From contig VYZB01000121.1 of NCBI GenBank assembly GCA_013397455.1, positions 310,001-374,000 of the forward strand: 64,000 bases of DNA. The letters are read 5' to 3'. A model generated the notes under the pieces. That model was not told where the DNA came from, searched no databases, and worked only from the letters and a program-made list of their open reading frames with translations. Of this stretch, positions 1 to 14,600 are shown in pieces. Position 1 is the stretch's first letter. Each line of letters begins with the position of its first letter. A program made the translations under genes and the position numbers. This DNA comes from Crotophaga sulcirostris. Its lineage: Eukaryota > Chordata > Aves > Cuculiformes > Crotophagidae.

Positions 1-3000
1 CTTATTGACAGACCTGTAACATTTTAATGCAAAGTATTTCCTAATACGAGCTGGGATATCATATTAATATCATTAAAACCTTCCACTACAGTTCAGATTT
101 CTCTAGTGTTCATCAAAAGCCTCACCAAAGCCATTTTGGCCACAATTACTTTAACCTTCTTAGGAAGAAGAAATAATTATGCTATATTTGACATTCCTGT
201 GCTGTTTTTTGTTATTTACAGGAGTCCTATGTAAAACCTAAAATCCTTTAAGATTATTTTGCTGTGAAGGTAAGTGAAAACATTAACAATATTCTTTTAG
301 CAATGCTTTCTCCGCTGCAAGATATGATAAATATTACTTTGGAGTCTGTCTACAACAGAATCCTATTTAACCACATATTTGCTGCAGAGAGGGATTTTTT
401 TTGTGAAAATGGGTTTCAACAGAGAAGAAATATTCAAAAATGTGTGAACATATATTATACATGCTAACATATACATATATATCTCTCAAATAATTTAGTA
501 CCTATTACCTTGGCACAATTTTTATGGAGATAATAGAGGCCTTTTCAGTAGAAGTATTTTTATAATGGAAAAAATGGCATGGTTTACTTACCACTTATCT
601 TCCTTCTTATTCCCTTCACAGTACATCCTGAATTAGTGAATTCTCACCTCTAATATATTTGTGTGTTCAGTCCATGGGATGCCTGCTAATGATCATCTTC
701 ATTAATTTTTGTTTCCTTTGGTTCATTAATTCTACGTTGTGGCCACAAGGATGACACTATAGCAACCACTGCGTTTCCAGCCAGTTGATATGAGACAGTC
801 ATTTACAGTTCTTTTCATTAATGCAGTGAACCAAAATCAGTGGACACTTAATAATTGGTACAAATTGCTCATTAGTAAAATCATCTCTAGCTTGAGCTGG
901 GAAGCAGGATGATGGGATGGTGGGCAAAGAGGCAAGTAGAGACGTTTAATTGTATTTGGTATTTAATTATAGGGGGCATCAGACGGAAAAGTGTGCTGAC
1001 GTGTTGGCACCATCTTTTGTGTAAGGTTTTGGTTCTGGTGAGGGGTTGTTAACCACCAGGAAAAGGGCTACAAAGACAACAGGAATTAAGAGTTACCTCA
1101 CCTTTTTCAGCTTAGTTCATCACAGCATGTGAATCAGTGCCCTAAAAAGCAGGTGTCATAAGGAAGTATCTCTTTATCTCCTTGCTTTGGTTGGTTTGTT
1201 GGCAGCCTTTCATTCTCTTCAACATATAAATCACAGCCATTGTATTCCTGTCTCAGATTTACCCCCAAGTATATCATCTTTAAATTTAAACCAACACTTC
1301 CAAGTTATAGTAACATTAGAATTATTTGTTAGAAGCATGCATAACGCTAATGAACTCTTAATTTCTAATTATTTTTTTAAAAAAAATTTACTGTAGTTAT
1401 TGACAGGCATGCAGCAGCTCTATAAACTTATAACATGAAAACAAAGACATATTAGAAAGCTCTCTGGGAGGAAGGGCTTTCTATCTTCTTAATGAAGCCA
1501 GGATTCCTGCAAGTAGCTGTTCACTTTGACAACAATTGCATTAAGATCAAAGGGGATATGAAAACCATGACAATATGACTGTATTTCATGCACTATGAGG
1601 CAGGGTTAGTGTAGATTAGACATATCATTAGTCAAGGGGATCTTTTTCCACTGAGAACTCTTGGCTGCTCAGTGTCTTTTCCTTCCCCTTTCCTTTCCAA
1701 GTCTGTATCTGTTTAAGCAGAAAACGGATTCCTTCCCCCTAAGACTATGACAGAAATAGGCTACGGATTTGAGGGTATGTCCAATCAGTGGCAATATGCA
1801 TAGTAATATGTGGCACAGCTTGTGTAATGAAGTTCCCAGCATGCAGCCTGGAAAGGTATCCTCAAGTGTGCAGGGTGATTTATTTCCTCTGTCAAGAGGC
1901 AGGACAGGCAGGACTTGTCCTTCCCCACAGTCCCTTCAAGAATACTCTGTCACCCCGGGAAGCTGTAATAGCTTCTGGAACATCAGCCTTTGTTATCAGG
2001 TTTGGAACCCTGTTTTAGCAAGGTTACTTCCTCGGTCCTTTTCATCATCTGCACTTGCTTTTAAGGATCTGAATTGCAAGGAAGCATACCAGTTTTTCAC
2101 CTCCTATTTACAGTTGACTTTACATTAGCATGTCAAATGATCGATGAGAAAGTGTTTGCTCTGTGCCTGAAACTAAGAACCTCTCTGCAATCGGTGCAAT
2201 GCATTTAATTCCTGCTTTTTAATGTAACTACAGCATGCAGAAAGATCATATAATGCCTGCGGAAAGCATTCAGCCTGAACAACATTTTCAAAATGGTTTT
2301 ATTGCTCAGAGGGTTTATGCAATAGTAGAACTCTATTGATGGAGGTACTGAATTAATTTGTGATTTTTTTGCCCCCTGTAATTTTAGCTCGTTGTATTAA
2401 AAAAGCTGCATTCTGCTTTTAGACTTACCTGTCTCAGAGAGACACTGCTCAGTTCATTCTGATCTGTAAAAGTTCACTAAGTGCTGTTACATTGCAGTAG
2501 CTTCATTGTACAATATTGCATAATTCTAAGTGTTTTTATCAGAACTCAGAAATGATTAATGTGATATATTATGACATGAGAAGACCGAGCAATTTCTAAT
2601 CCTTTCTCTCTGTATAGATTTAATACGATCTCTCTATTGGAAACTAATTTCCTGGAGACTTCACTGACCTGCATGCAGTGCAGTGTGACTACAGTGCCAC
2701 GGTTACAACAGCTAACAAAGAACCCTCCAGCTTTGGCACAGGTATGTAAATAGACTTCCACAGATGCTGAATAAATGTATCTTGTTTTTTAAACCCCTCT
2801 AGAGTTCTTTCAGAAAATCCCTCTTTAGACTCAGTTGTATAACATTGTAATTGAAGTTGTAGGGATTTATAAGTTTGTCACTGTGGTCTCTAAACAACTA
2901 GCATAGTAATTAAGATTTGCAGAGTGCTGCTATCTCCAAAGATGTTTCTGCAGGTCACCAGGGTCTGGGGGTTTTTTAGGATACCTGGGGAAGAGTGCAG

Positions 3001-3612
3001 TATTTATGATTTATGCAGTCTACACCTGGCTTTGTAAGTAGTTAGTTGGAGTAGCTACTGGGGCAGTTGTCCCTAACTTTCTCATCTACAGGATTCAAGT
3101 GCTTTCTGCAAGAACCGCTGGACCCTACTTTCCATTTTCATAACATCAACAGCTACCTGGGCCTCAGTTTCAGAGGACTTCATCCTTTTGGTTGGCTCTC
3201 AGATCAAGGACACACATTCTGGGTTTTACACGGAAGTGCTTTGTATAGAATCACTCTTTTTGGCCAGTGGGGGTATCCTTTTCTGTTATGACTTTGAGTC
3301 CCTTCCCACCCCACAACCTAGCTGTCTTTCTGCATTCCCATCTACTAGACTGTACAAAACACCAGAGATGTGCTAGCCAACTATCCTTGAATGTAATATG
3401 ACCTACACCTTTTTTTCTCCCAGAGATGGCATTGTCAAGACCAAACATGAGCATATAGTGAATGAAGGGATAGACCACACCATGTTAGTTGTTACAGTGT
3501 CGATTGGTACTTTTTTTTTTAATGATATTCTGGTCATTGTTTGTAGTGTGTATAATTTACTGTTAACCTTCTTGCACATAGTCCAGTCCTTTCTGGAAAC
3601 GCATAGTAGTTC
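1..3612. other. unique AT-rich noncoding DNA
   Basis: Stop codons are dense in all six frames and the open frames are short, overlapping and unrecognised. I see no mobile-element end, tRNA-like fold or microsatellite of note. It reads as ordinary single-copy intergenic or intronic sequence. Confidence 0.7.
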
Positions 3613-3662
3613 TCAAAGGATCTCAAAGGTCTTTTCCAACCAAATGATTCTTTGATTCTATG
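3613..3662 (+). mobile_element. CR1 LINE 3' tail fragment (ATTCTATG class)
   Basis: About 50 bp matches the extreme 3' end of avian CR1: a GATCTCAAAGGTC block, then TTTTCCAACC, then a decayed octamer tail ending GATTCTATG. Nothing upstream matches CR1, so this is a severely 5'-truncated copy, as is normal for CR1 retrotransposition. It lies about 50 bp upstream of a second, different CR1 end, so two independent insertions sit almost side by side. Confidence 0.8.
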
Positions 3663-3710
3663 CTTTTTGCATTCTTTATTAAGGAAGGAACACGATGAGA
3701 TATTATTTAT

Positions 3711-3899
3711 TAGCCATTGCAATGCGTTGCCCAGGGAGGTGGTGGAGTCACCAACCCTGGAGGTGTTTAAGAGGAGATTGGCTGAGGCACTCAGTGCCAT
3801 GGTTTAGATGATGGGTTGGTGTTGGTGTTGGGTTCTAGGCTGGACTCGATGATCTCAGAGGCCCTTTCCAACCTTGTAATACTGTGATACTGTGTGATA
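3711..3899 (+). mobile_element. CR1 LINE 3' end (TACTGTGA class)
   Basis: A 5'-truncated CR1. The last part of ORF2 (3721-3807) is intact in frame, reading [16 protein letters not shown] and ending at TAG 3805-3807. A 3' UTR of about 90 bp follows, containing the CTCGATGATCTCAGAGG block and CCTTTCCAACC. The tail is not the classical ATTCTATG octamer but TACTGTGA units with a final TGTGATAG. The sequence is close to the copies at 20.2, 41.4 and 55.3 kb, so it belongs to the same lineage. Confidence 0.95.
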
Positions 3900-6800
3900 G
3901 AAAGAAGGCATGGAAATGTCTGAATTAGCAGGTAACATATGAAGTTCTGTGGTACTGGTTTACCCTGGTTTATCAAAAACTCCTAAAAATAATGGGACAT
4001 CATAGTACAGTTTTGAACAATGTTTGTTCCCAGGCATCTAATAGAGACTTTGTCTTACATTTATCTGAATTAGCGATACTAGGTTGAGATATTGTTCTCT
4101 TACAGGAGTTATGACTTATTTACATCCTTCACAGCAGTTAAGAAGAGTGTATTCATCATTTTGTCCTCAAATAAGTAAAAAAATACAGGTTACATGAGGA
4201 ATTATTAGAAAGGGTTCTCATGGAACTCAGTTTGCAAAGTTCTATCATAGTGAGAAAGCTATTTAACACCTAATTAGTTAAGGCTAACTAGATTCACTTT
4301 AGTGATGCTGTTACCAGAAAACCCCAGGGATGTCATTTTAAATGAGAATGAAATTTGGCCCCAGCAATGGGTGACATTTGTATTGAGTTCCGAACAGGCA
4401 GTTCTCACTGAAACCAATGGACCCTGAAGAAGACAGAACAGTCTAAATGTTTTCCCTTATATCAGAAAGGTAGGGGGACCATGACTCCTATAATTCATAA
4501 ATCCTTCATGCGTTCCTCTTGGGGAATGCAGTTCCATAGAGGTAATGAAGGGATATATCTTAAAGTCATAATCTAATTTTTCAAATTCCAGTCAGCCCAA
4601 TTTCCAGACCTAATGAGATGTTGAAAGTCTGAAAATCTGTTGAGGATTAGGGAGTGAGATGGAATTATTCAATCTGACTGTTCTGTTCCTAAACGTATCT
4701 AATTTGATTTTTGCTTTAAAATTCTTACAAGGTTTGAGTAGGTTAAATCACCTTAAAAAATGAAGTTAAAAGGCATAACCATAATAAAAGTTGTCCTCTG
4801 AAAAGATTTTCTCTAGAATATGTATTCTGAACTTCTCAGCTACAAACGCTGTAATGTATCATAAATCAAACTGTAGAATTGTTAGGTAAAAATTGGCTGT
4901 TGACTGAAACAGGAATTTTCCCTGGATAACAGCGAAAGAATGCATGATTCACCCTCCTCTTCTAACAAGAAAAAAACAGTTTGACTATATAATTACCTAC
5001 TTTTGAGGAATGCCTATCTTTCCTCAGTTCTATGCAAAAATAGTCACATCAGTCCATACATTTTTGAGCATATTAGAAAAGTGTAGTAACAGAAACACTT
5101 CTTTTTGTTTCTTTTAATATTGGATTAAGAACAAGTGAGGTTTACTCTCAATATATCAACTATAAATCAAATTCCTTTCCCTCTTTTGTTCACTCCAACA
5201 CAAGGCAGAATCGTCAAGTTGAATTCATGTAATAAAGAAAGCCCTTTGTCCGCTAGGATTTTAGCACTTAGGTACTTCTAATACAGATTTAAAAGATGCT
5301 AATAAAGTCAGAAATTTCCCACTGGGGGAGTAATGGAATGCTTTTAAAACTTACTTTCAGTTAATGACTAAGGCATTTTTGCTAACAGCAATTTGGCTTC
5401 TTATCCCAGGTAGGTAAAAATGCATTAAACACTAGATTAAAGTGTCCTTGCAGCTGCCTGGTTAAAGCCAGCAGCTGGTGGCAACTGAAATGTTATTTAC
5501 CTGATGACCCTGGTTTTTGGGGGAGGACAGCGGGAAGAGAAAAATCCTGCTTGGAAGAGGGCCCTTTAAACATGAATATGAATCAATAGAAAATGTAGGA
5601 GCCAGGCTGATGTAGTACACTGTACAATCTGTTCACTGCATTTGGGCTGCTAATTAAAAAGTGATATAGACAGTACTGTATGAATGCACCATAACCTGTT
5701 GAAGGTCTGTCAGACTTTATCTTCGCTTTCGCATATTTGAATGTTGTTTAATAAGAGGTCTTAACTGAAAACAGAATATGGCTCTACAAAAGTGGAGAAC
5801 AGATATATCAGCTTGAAATTCTTACTGCATTATGTGTGTATGTGTGTGTTCATGACTTCCAGCTCCCCTGAGCATTTCTAAGACAGCTATCCTAATTCAT
5901 AAGCACAATATGTAAATTCCAAGTGTGGGTTTTTTTTCTTCTTGCTTCAGGGAATGGAACTAGGCTGAAAAGTTGGAAATACAACACCTAAACACAAATG
6001 TGAACCTAGCAGTGAATTGCACATCTACAGGGAAAGAACAATCTCTTTCGTTGCCAACAAATACTATTTTTACAAGGTATAAATTAAGAAAAAGAAAGGA
6101 AAATATATAGTTACTTCTAGCAGTCTGCTCTGTGTGTGTGTCCTTCCATCACTCATGGTATGCTTTTTCTTAATTTTTTCCTTCATCTTGCCTGGCAGTT
6201 CTTGTTTCTAGATCTCAGAAAGCCAACTTCCCCTCTTCTTACTTAATTACACCCCCATTCCACATAAGGAAGGATTAATGGAACATTTCTTACATTAACT
6301 GGATTACATTACATTAGCTGACACTGTTAAATATGAAACCTGTTTTAATAATACTAGTGATTAGAAAACCTCTGAAAGTTTGGAGATTAGCATTGGAAGC
6401 TTATCTTAATTTCCAAATCCCAAGACTGCAAAAAGAGCTAGTTTTCCTTCTGAGCTTGGGAGGTTTGAAAACTTCTCAGTGCAAAAATGAGGTGATTTTT
6501 GGTACTGGTACCACATGGTGGAGAGCTTAGGGGAAAGAAGAACAAATTGTTCTTTCCTTTTTTGAAATTTTTATGGTCCCCAAAAGATATCTGCCTCTAA
6601 AGAACAACTCAGCCAGTCCAGACTGATGAAAAATTGTTTGATTATGGAAGCTCTTGATGGAAGACAAGATATCCACACTCTGAAGCCAATGACAGAGGTG
6701 TGAGAAAGACATAAAAATTATGCAGTATCTTTCCAATGATTAGAAGCTGTGACTCTGCCTTTGCAGAGATTGTTTTGATAGTAAAGATTTCCATGAAATA

Positions 6801-9800
6801 GTAGATAGTATCAGGTAGATTATAGCCAGACAGTAAGTTCTTTTATGTTGCAATAATAAGTTTTACCTTAAAGGAAAGTAAGTGCTTCAGTGTATTCATG
6901 GTGTTCCCTCCGCCTGAAGCAAAACCACCTCCCGGGCTCTCCATTGTCCCCTGCTACAGAGGAGCACAGCAAGAGGTCATCCAGAGCAAAGCTGGACATA
7001 GCAGTTGTTTTATCCACAGGGCTGTCCATGAGTTCTTCCAAAGGCACCAATGTTTTACAAATATCCTTGGGTTAGAAGCACGGAATACTATTAAGTTTGT
7101 TCTAAGCTCCCTCATCAATTGAAAGTAAAGCTTTTATGAAGTCACTCTACGGAGCTTGTTTCAGCAATTGCCTAGTTGAAAATGTGGAGGTTTGGGTATC
7201 TTTATCTCTTGGTACTGTCTGTAATTCCCTGATTGTGAAGAGATTCACTGGACTGAGTTAAAGTCGTTTTCTAGAAAACTGGTCTATATTAGGAGATATG
7301 AGCTTGATATTCATTAGTTGAGTAATATCTTTCACTTTTTCTTTTAATCTTTGTAAGAAATATAAAGTGATGTGCAAAGAATGCAGAACAATGAATAACA
7401 ATTCTCTTTTTTCAGCCTTGCTTTTGCCACAGAGTTTCTGCATCGCCAACACCAGTTCACTTCTCTCTACTTACACTACTTTACACAAACATTCTAAGAA
7501 TTAGTTAACCAATAACTACGAAACATTTTGAATATGGAGTAAATTGCATAAATGCTGTGGATTTAGGCATTTGTCTACATTGACAAGGCAAGTGACAAGA
7601 AATACTTTGACAATAAAACAAGGTGGAAGAATGGGGGAAAAATATAGCTGACAATGTAAAGCTGTGCTACAGTATACAAATAGCTGCAAAACTCTATGCA
7701 AAATTACCATAGTCCATAAAATTAGACTATATATTTTTTAAAATGTTCTTCTTGAAGATGGAATAGATAATTATAATACTGTCCTATCTGAAGCTTAACA
7801 GACAGAAATGGACTATCTTTCTGTCTTGAAAAGTACATAAGTGACTTAAACTGACAGAAAGAGAAAAGTTAGGAGAAGTTTTAGTTATGCCTGGGGGTTA
7901 GGTTGAAGACTGGATGCTCTCAAAGCAAGACACTGAAGAGCAGAAATCAAGATCCCTCACACTGCAGACCACTGAGCAGAAGAAAGTGATTATCCCATAA
8001 AAAAGAAGTGAAGGAAAGGCTAAGGCACAGCTGGTTTTCTGACTTTCAAGGAGACAAAAAAAAAAAGAAAAAAAAAGAAGCAGAGTTAATCATATAATAC
8101 CATTACAACTTTCTGCAGAAGCAGCTCCAGAGAAAATGTTGACATCAATATCAACATCAATGATCTTGGCAATAATAAAATTTTGAAGGGAGGAAGTTGA
8201 ACAGAGGGAAGATTTGAAAGAAACAGCTGTCACATCCCATGTGTACAGTATGTAGGAGACAATCTCTTACCTGACAGCTAAAGCAACAAAATTCTGTGTA
8301 CTAGTACTGGAGAAATATGAGAGAACTCAGATTTGAATCAAGTAACAAAGAGGCCTGCAACCAAGAGGGAAGGAAAATGGAGTCAAGACTTGGTGTACAG
8401 TGGACATTTGTCTTCTTGCTTTATAGACACTAAAAGAGTTAACAACAATTTCAGCATAGTAATGCTATGGATTACGTGACCTCAAGGACTGACTTCCTCT
8501 TGTTTGTTGAGACAATCCCAACTAAAATTGACATGTTGATAAGGAGGGTTTTTTTGCTCCTGTTTTTCTTCCTATCTGCTCCATGATTAAACAAACTTAC
8601 TGTCTAGGACCCTTTGCCTAACACATTTTATAACTGCTATCTTTATTTACATACAAAATATTGCATAAATATAAGTTCCTTAAGTCCTGTTAGATTTCAT
8701 CAGCTCTATGCTATAGTTTTCTCAGAACTGAGACTATGAGAACAATGAAATGCTATTTCTGCAAAATCTGTCAATAGTCAAAGGCTTATAGTTTTGAGAG
8801 TGAATAGAAATACAGCAAAACTTTCCCACTTGAAAACGCAAATGTAGATTATTACCATCTCTTGCTTCCATAATTATTACGATAGGCTGCAAAAATCATC
8901 TGTAATAATAAAACCATGTAGGAAACAGCACAGTCCAAGCTTCTTTACTTGTTCAGGATGACACAGGAGAGATGTTAGTGTGTTCCTGGTGCTAAACTCT
9001 TTTTTTCCTAAATGTTGTCCATAGCTACTACTCAGGGGTAGGAACTACCATGTTAGAATTTTCCAGACTCAGGCAAAAAGCAGTGTATTTGAAACAACCA
9101 GTTTCAACCTGCTTACAACTGGCAGAATTTCATGTGTATGTGAGACAATTGAAATTTGTACATATGGTGAACACTAAGGAATAATATTTTGGATTTGTAT
9201 TCCATGCATCTATATAAAAAGACACAGAACTAGCCAGTAGTGTTTAATATTGCATGGTGGAAATATCGTGATTATTTCTCCCTAACACTGTTTCTTATGC
9301 AGCTCTATGTAAGCTGTGTAGTATTTAGTAATTATATTTAGAAGCTCCAAAAATTCTGTATAGCCTGCATTCTGATTTATGAAAGATAAAGAATTATTTT
9401 ACCCAATAATTACAGTGGTACAGTAAAGTTTCTTGCAGATCTGAAGATTCTGTTTCCACACCAGAAAGACATACAAAAGTGACTACATTTTTAACAAGAA
9501 ATTATAGATCTTCACCTAATGACACCTGCATGAAGCTCATAAGTGTTCTGTCATTGTATTGCCTGGGTCACTACATAATCTCTCCATAATTTTGTATTTC
9601 TTTTTTGATTAAAAGGTCAAAGACATCATGGAATTCAGGAATATTTACTTGATATTCATACTCTAAACCCCTTGTCAAAACTTTATTAAATAGTGTATAC
9701 ACAGGTTGCTAGTGCTTTATTATGTAAACCTCATAATCTAATCTAAATGTCAACCCCCAACATGAATTTCTTGGTTTGTTTCTTACCTTTGCGTATTTCA

Positions 9801-11450
9801 TGAAACAGGCATTTAAAATCTCCATTCAGACCTACTGGGAGAAGTGTTCCCTAGTGGAATGTTTTGTTTTGGTAGGGTTCTGTTGTCATTCTCCCAGTTT
9901 TCTTCTGTAATTAGTGCCTTCTAATTGCTTTGTGTATAACGTGAAGAATACAAGTCTCAAAGACCATTTCTGTGGTCATGACAACAATCTCATTCTTGTC
10001 TTTACTATTTTTTTTTCAAGAAAATTCAATTATAACAGAATCATTATTTTTTTAAGTACAGGTATCAGTTTTATCCTGTGCCTAAGACCACCCGCTACAA
10101 AAGGTTGGGTCCCAAGCTATTGCATGAATTGCCCAGAAGGACTCACAGGTTGAAAAACATTTGATAAAACACATGAAGTCATTTTAATGATGAGCAACTG
10201 GACATAATCTGATACAATCCGTACAAATGATGATGGACAACCCCATAGCTGACCATTCTCCCTGACACAGTGGCATAACTGTTGGCAAGCAAACAGCACA
10301 TAGATAGTTATATTCACACATACTGGGATCCAAAGCTGAACTTCAGAGAAGGATCCAAGAATATATGCGACCTGTGGATGATATCTAGTAGTCTGGGGAA
10401 ATTTTGACCCGCAGTCAAAGAAAACTGAGTCCTTGCTCTAGCTCTCAGGTGTGTTTTCTTCTCACTTTCTTGTTAGTAAATGAAAATATGTGTGAATAAA
10501 AAGTCAGAATTGAACCATGACACATAAATTATGCAGTGTGTTCAGGATAGTCCTCATCAGTGTTTATACATATTTACTTTCTTATTTGTTTCTGTCTGCA
10601 GTTGTTAAAAGATTTTTCCCTTTTAATATTATTCAGCTACTTTAAAAGTTTTATCTTCAAGAAAGGATGAAATGATACATTTTTTCCACTTTTCTGTCAT
10701 TTCCCTTTTCTCTGTGACTTCTCAAAACCAACTGTCAGAGTGCAGATGACTAATGTCTAATTCCCTTGGCCCTGTGAGATTCATTTAATTCAAATTCACT
10801 AATTTGTAGAAATTACTTTTTTCCATATCTGTCCATCTCTTTCTTTTTTCTGTCCTTTTCTTTTTGCTACATCAGTAGTTCTCTGCCATAAACATTAATG
10901 TACCTGTTCTGTGAATCTTTCATCACCTCCACAGTCTATGTAATAGCTTATGGTAATTTTTGCAGGACTAGAGAATTTGGTAGTAGCCTTATTTCATCTT
11001 GGTTCTCCGAATCTTTCTTTCTTATCTGTGCAGTTGTAGTTATGGTATTGTTTTGTGTCTTAAAGTACTGTTCTCTGCTCCAGAGAACTTGTGGTTATTT
11101 CGCAATAAAATATTCAAATCTTATCATACTGATTTTATATACTTTGTGTTTGTGGGATAGTCATCAGTTGTATTCCTAAATGTTTACTCTAAAGTGTGAT
11201 TCCAACACAAACTGAAAGAAGAAAAAATATGGAAATGAATAAAACTGAATAAAAATGAAAAAAAAAAAGATAGAAATCCTTTGACGTAAGTACCACTGTT
11301 TTGCTCATGGGGAAGATGGATGCAGGGTGACTTGACCTGGCTTTCAGCAGAAAGTGTGCAGTGGCAGCTCTGTCTGGCTAAAGGGATTTCACCTGGGAAA
11401 GAACAAATAAGAGCCTGATCATCACAAGCAGCCCCTAAGCATGGATCTGA
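3900..11450. other. unique AT-rich noncoding DNA
   Basis: No gene or mobile element is recognisable. The stretch 5380-5700 is less AT-biased and carries CAGCTG E-box motifs and TAATTA sites in a compact block, the kind of texture seen in conserved noncoding elements, but conservation cannot be judged from one sequence. An impure A-rich run lies at 8053-8080. Open frames are short and unrecognised. Confidence 0.65.
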
Positions 11451-11503
11451 TGTATTGTGACTATCGGGGTGCAGGAAGACACAACCATGTGTGTACGCTC
11501 TTT

Positions 11504-11586
11504 ATTTTAAAATATATATATATAAATACATGTATTATATTATATATATCTATAATACATATATATATATTTATACATATATATCT
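11504..11586. repeat. AT-rich dinucleotide tract with inverted symmetry
   Basis: About 83 bp made almost only of A and T, with (TA)n blocks and ATACATGTAT-type interruptions. The part around 11521-11540 and the part around 11552-11575 are near reverse complements of each other (TATAAATACAT against ATAATACATAT-ATTTATA), so the tract can fold into a hairpin or cruciform. Such tracts are prone to slippage and assembly error. Confidence 0.9.
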
Positions 11587-11641
11587 CCTGACTGCAGGAG
11601 AGCATGGCACGTAGTCTGGTCATTGCCCCTGGAAGGACGAG

Positions 11642-11676
11642 ACGCAGCTACTTAATTCAAGTCCCTTAAGCTGCGT
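11642..11676. other. inverted repeat (8-bp arms)
   Basis: ACGCAGCT at 11642-11649 and its exact reverse complement AGCTGCGT at 11669-11676 are separated by 19 nt; three more pairs (TAA/TTA) are possible inside with a bulge. It sits in a local patch, about 11460-11680, with more CpG than the surroundings. No function is known to me; this may be chance or the remnant of an insertion. Confidence 0.5.
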
Positions 11677-11699
11677 GCTGGAGGGTGAATCCTGCAAAC

Positions 11700-14600
11700 A
11701 CCCAGAATGGGACAGATCCTTTGCTCTTTATCTTGCCCCACCGCTTATCTCATGGAGCAGATAGTCCTAAGTAGCTTGCCAAGGGGTGGTTATAAGAAAC
11801 AGCCATTTCTGATATCCCAGATGTCCAATAACACCATTCCACAGATTGCTTTTATCTCTCGTTCAGCGCACCACTTTGTTTGTTACAATCTCAGCAATTT
11901 GTGTATTACCCAGTCCCTTTGGAGGAGCATGTGAAATATTTATGAATGTCAAGAAAAATTTAGAAGCTGCATTTTGCAAGTACCACAATATGATCTGTAC
12001 AGTGGAAACTTACTATTTTCATTAGAATTGTGCAAAATATTGGGTTTTACATGAAACCACTGGTGAGGAAATTTGCATTTTACTGTCAGAATCTACATAA
12101 AAGAATGTTATTTATGCCTTGGAGACTTTAATTTTGTCAATGCCACAAAATCTTGCTGAAATCTGTAACTTTTTTAGATATATAGTTTTTAAGCGAGGTT
12201 GGTTTCTCAGCAGGTGAAAAGCATCAGACTGGAAATAAGACTTGAAGCAGAAAAAACAGAATTCACTTCCATACAAACCTTTTGTGACACCAGCAGGAGC
12301 CAGGCAAGTTTAAGTTCTTTAAGTTACCCTCTCAAATTACCCTGTTATGGAAGGGCCATGTTGTAGAGTCAGGTGAACACTGCAGATTTATTTATACTTG
12401 CAAATTAAAAATGCCTGGAACCAGTCTCTAACACTGAAGCCAATAAGCACAGAAAAATCCATATCCATTCCTTTAACTTCTCTGAGCCTCCAAAGCAGGT
12501 AAATCACATACAAATTGACTCCTGGAAATTTTCTTTACCCGTGCTAACTCCACAACTGTACCTAGTTATTTTTTGGGACAGCAATGCTATTCTACTGCTT
12601 TTGCACCATAGATTCTTGAGATTCAGTGCCAGGAGCATTTCCTGACATTGTCTGTTTTACAGAGATGAGATGGCTCTGCAAGACTACTGAGTGGAGGCCA
12701 ATTCTTGCAACAATAATAGAAGTTGTGATAGTGCTTGCTGTTAAGCTTGGTGTAAATTGTTCTCTCTCTTAATGCAGACAGTATTTCAGGTTTACCCACA
12801 CAACGTAAAAAATCCTTTTTATGAACTATGACTACAAAATTAAATAAAGCATTCCTTAATGATATTCATAATTTTAAAATGTAGGATATTTTTTGAATAT
12901 TGCTTGTTATACTTTTTATTTTTTTTCTTTCAAGTTTTGAGACTTTTACTTTTGCAAAGTGAAAAGATCACATTTTGAGGGTTAAGATTTTTCAAGTATT
13001 GTTAGATGTTAAGGAGAAAAAAGAAAACACAGTTATATAATGTAACAGAATAGGATTTGTGGCTCCCTGCATATTTTTTCATGAGACATTCATGTAAGTT
13101 AGGACAAAACACACAGCCAAGATATCTTAAAAACTAAATACAACATCAGTTCAGGATGGCTCCCATGTGGATAAAAAATACTAGATGGAAAATATGAGAG
13201 CAGGTGCCCTGTAGAGGTTAAGGAGGTCAAGACTTCTTCTGCTGGACTGAAACAGCAACTTTTGTTTAACCTATAGCCCAGACCAGAAAATGTTCTTCTG
13301 CAACTCCACAAAACCAAAAAATATTTTTACACAACTTTGTTTGCCAATCTAAACTCACCACATGCAGCTAGAACAGGAAATACAATTAAAATAACATTTT
13401 TAAAAGGACTTCTATTCCATTACCTCTCTGTTGGAAACATAAATTTCCCCTTCAGATTTCTGTTCTGCATAATGTCTCTTTCTGGCAAAGTGCTTGTAAG
13501 TTCATATGCACCTGTGTTTTTCTGTATTTTATTATGAGTCTCTTTCTACCTAAGTATTTGGTTGTTTTACATAACCGAGCCAGGTAAAAATAAGAAGCCT
13601 AAATATGTACTTAACTAACTCAGAGCATAGGTTTTTTCGACCTGATCTCTGAAGTGGATTTAGAAAGCTGTTCCTGTAGGTACCAAGGGAATCCTTAGTG
13701 GATTTAGAAATTGGTATCAGATGTGTGGGTGGGATGCTGCTCTTCTGAAGATTGCACTTCATCTCCGGCAAAGAAAAGTAATAACATCAAAAGATTAGCA
13801 AATCCTTTTTTGATCCCTAATTAAATTGCTTCCATTCACCAGTCACTGGTGGATGCACAGAGATGTCGTAACCACTGATGTTCCACCTATTCACATTTGC
13901 AGTTTGTGATGCAGAATGTCCATGATGTCCTCGGTTAGGACAACTCCTGGACCACTGCTCGGATGCCCTATCCACACAGCAGCTGCCTCTCTTTTGCACA
14001 GACCCTATCCTCAAAATGTCATTTCATTTAGATTAAATGGTACCTGATAATTCGATTCTAGAAAACATCTGCTCTCTGCTATGAATTGAATTTGTTTTAT
14101 TGCTAATATTATACATTCACATTGCATTCAGGCAATCAAGTGTGAGGAAGCCACGTCCCCACTCAAGCGGTCCGAAGAAGGAAAGGGCTAAATGACCTCT
14201 GAAACAGCAAGCAGGATGTCAAAGTTAAAACATGTGAAACTTTGCACTGGATTTAGTCACTGCGCATCCTACCAACAGTAGTTGCCTGGCCGGTCCATCC
14301 ATATATGCTAGCTACCTGGTCAGGAACCACTTCACTCCAGGCTGACCAACTCTTGCCCAACACAGATGGCATAAGGAAAACAGTAGAACTGACATTAACG
14401 TGTGGTAACAGAGAGAAGAAGTTTATAAGAAACAAAGTTTCACTGGTTTAGTTGCCCATGAACAATTTATTACAATAATGTTCAACATTGTCCTCTAGAG
14501 AAATATCTTTTTCTATTCCATCTCTTCAAGACATTTCTGTTTTATGTTTATATACAGTAAATAAATATATATTTTTTCAAACTGAGACAGACCTTGAAAC

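Noticed and set aside
11448..11600. Possible LTR end (TGTATTGTGACTATCGGGG with a nearby minus-strand AATAAAG)
   Set aside because: No matching CA end with a target duplication could be found downstream.
13820..14440. CpG-bearing block that might be retroviral
   Set aside because: No paired LTR ends, primer-binding site or recognisable gag/pol residues.
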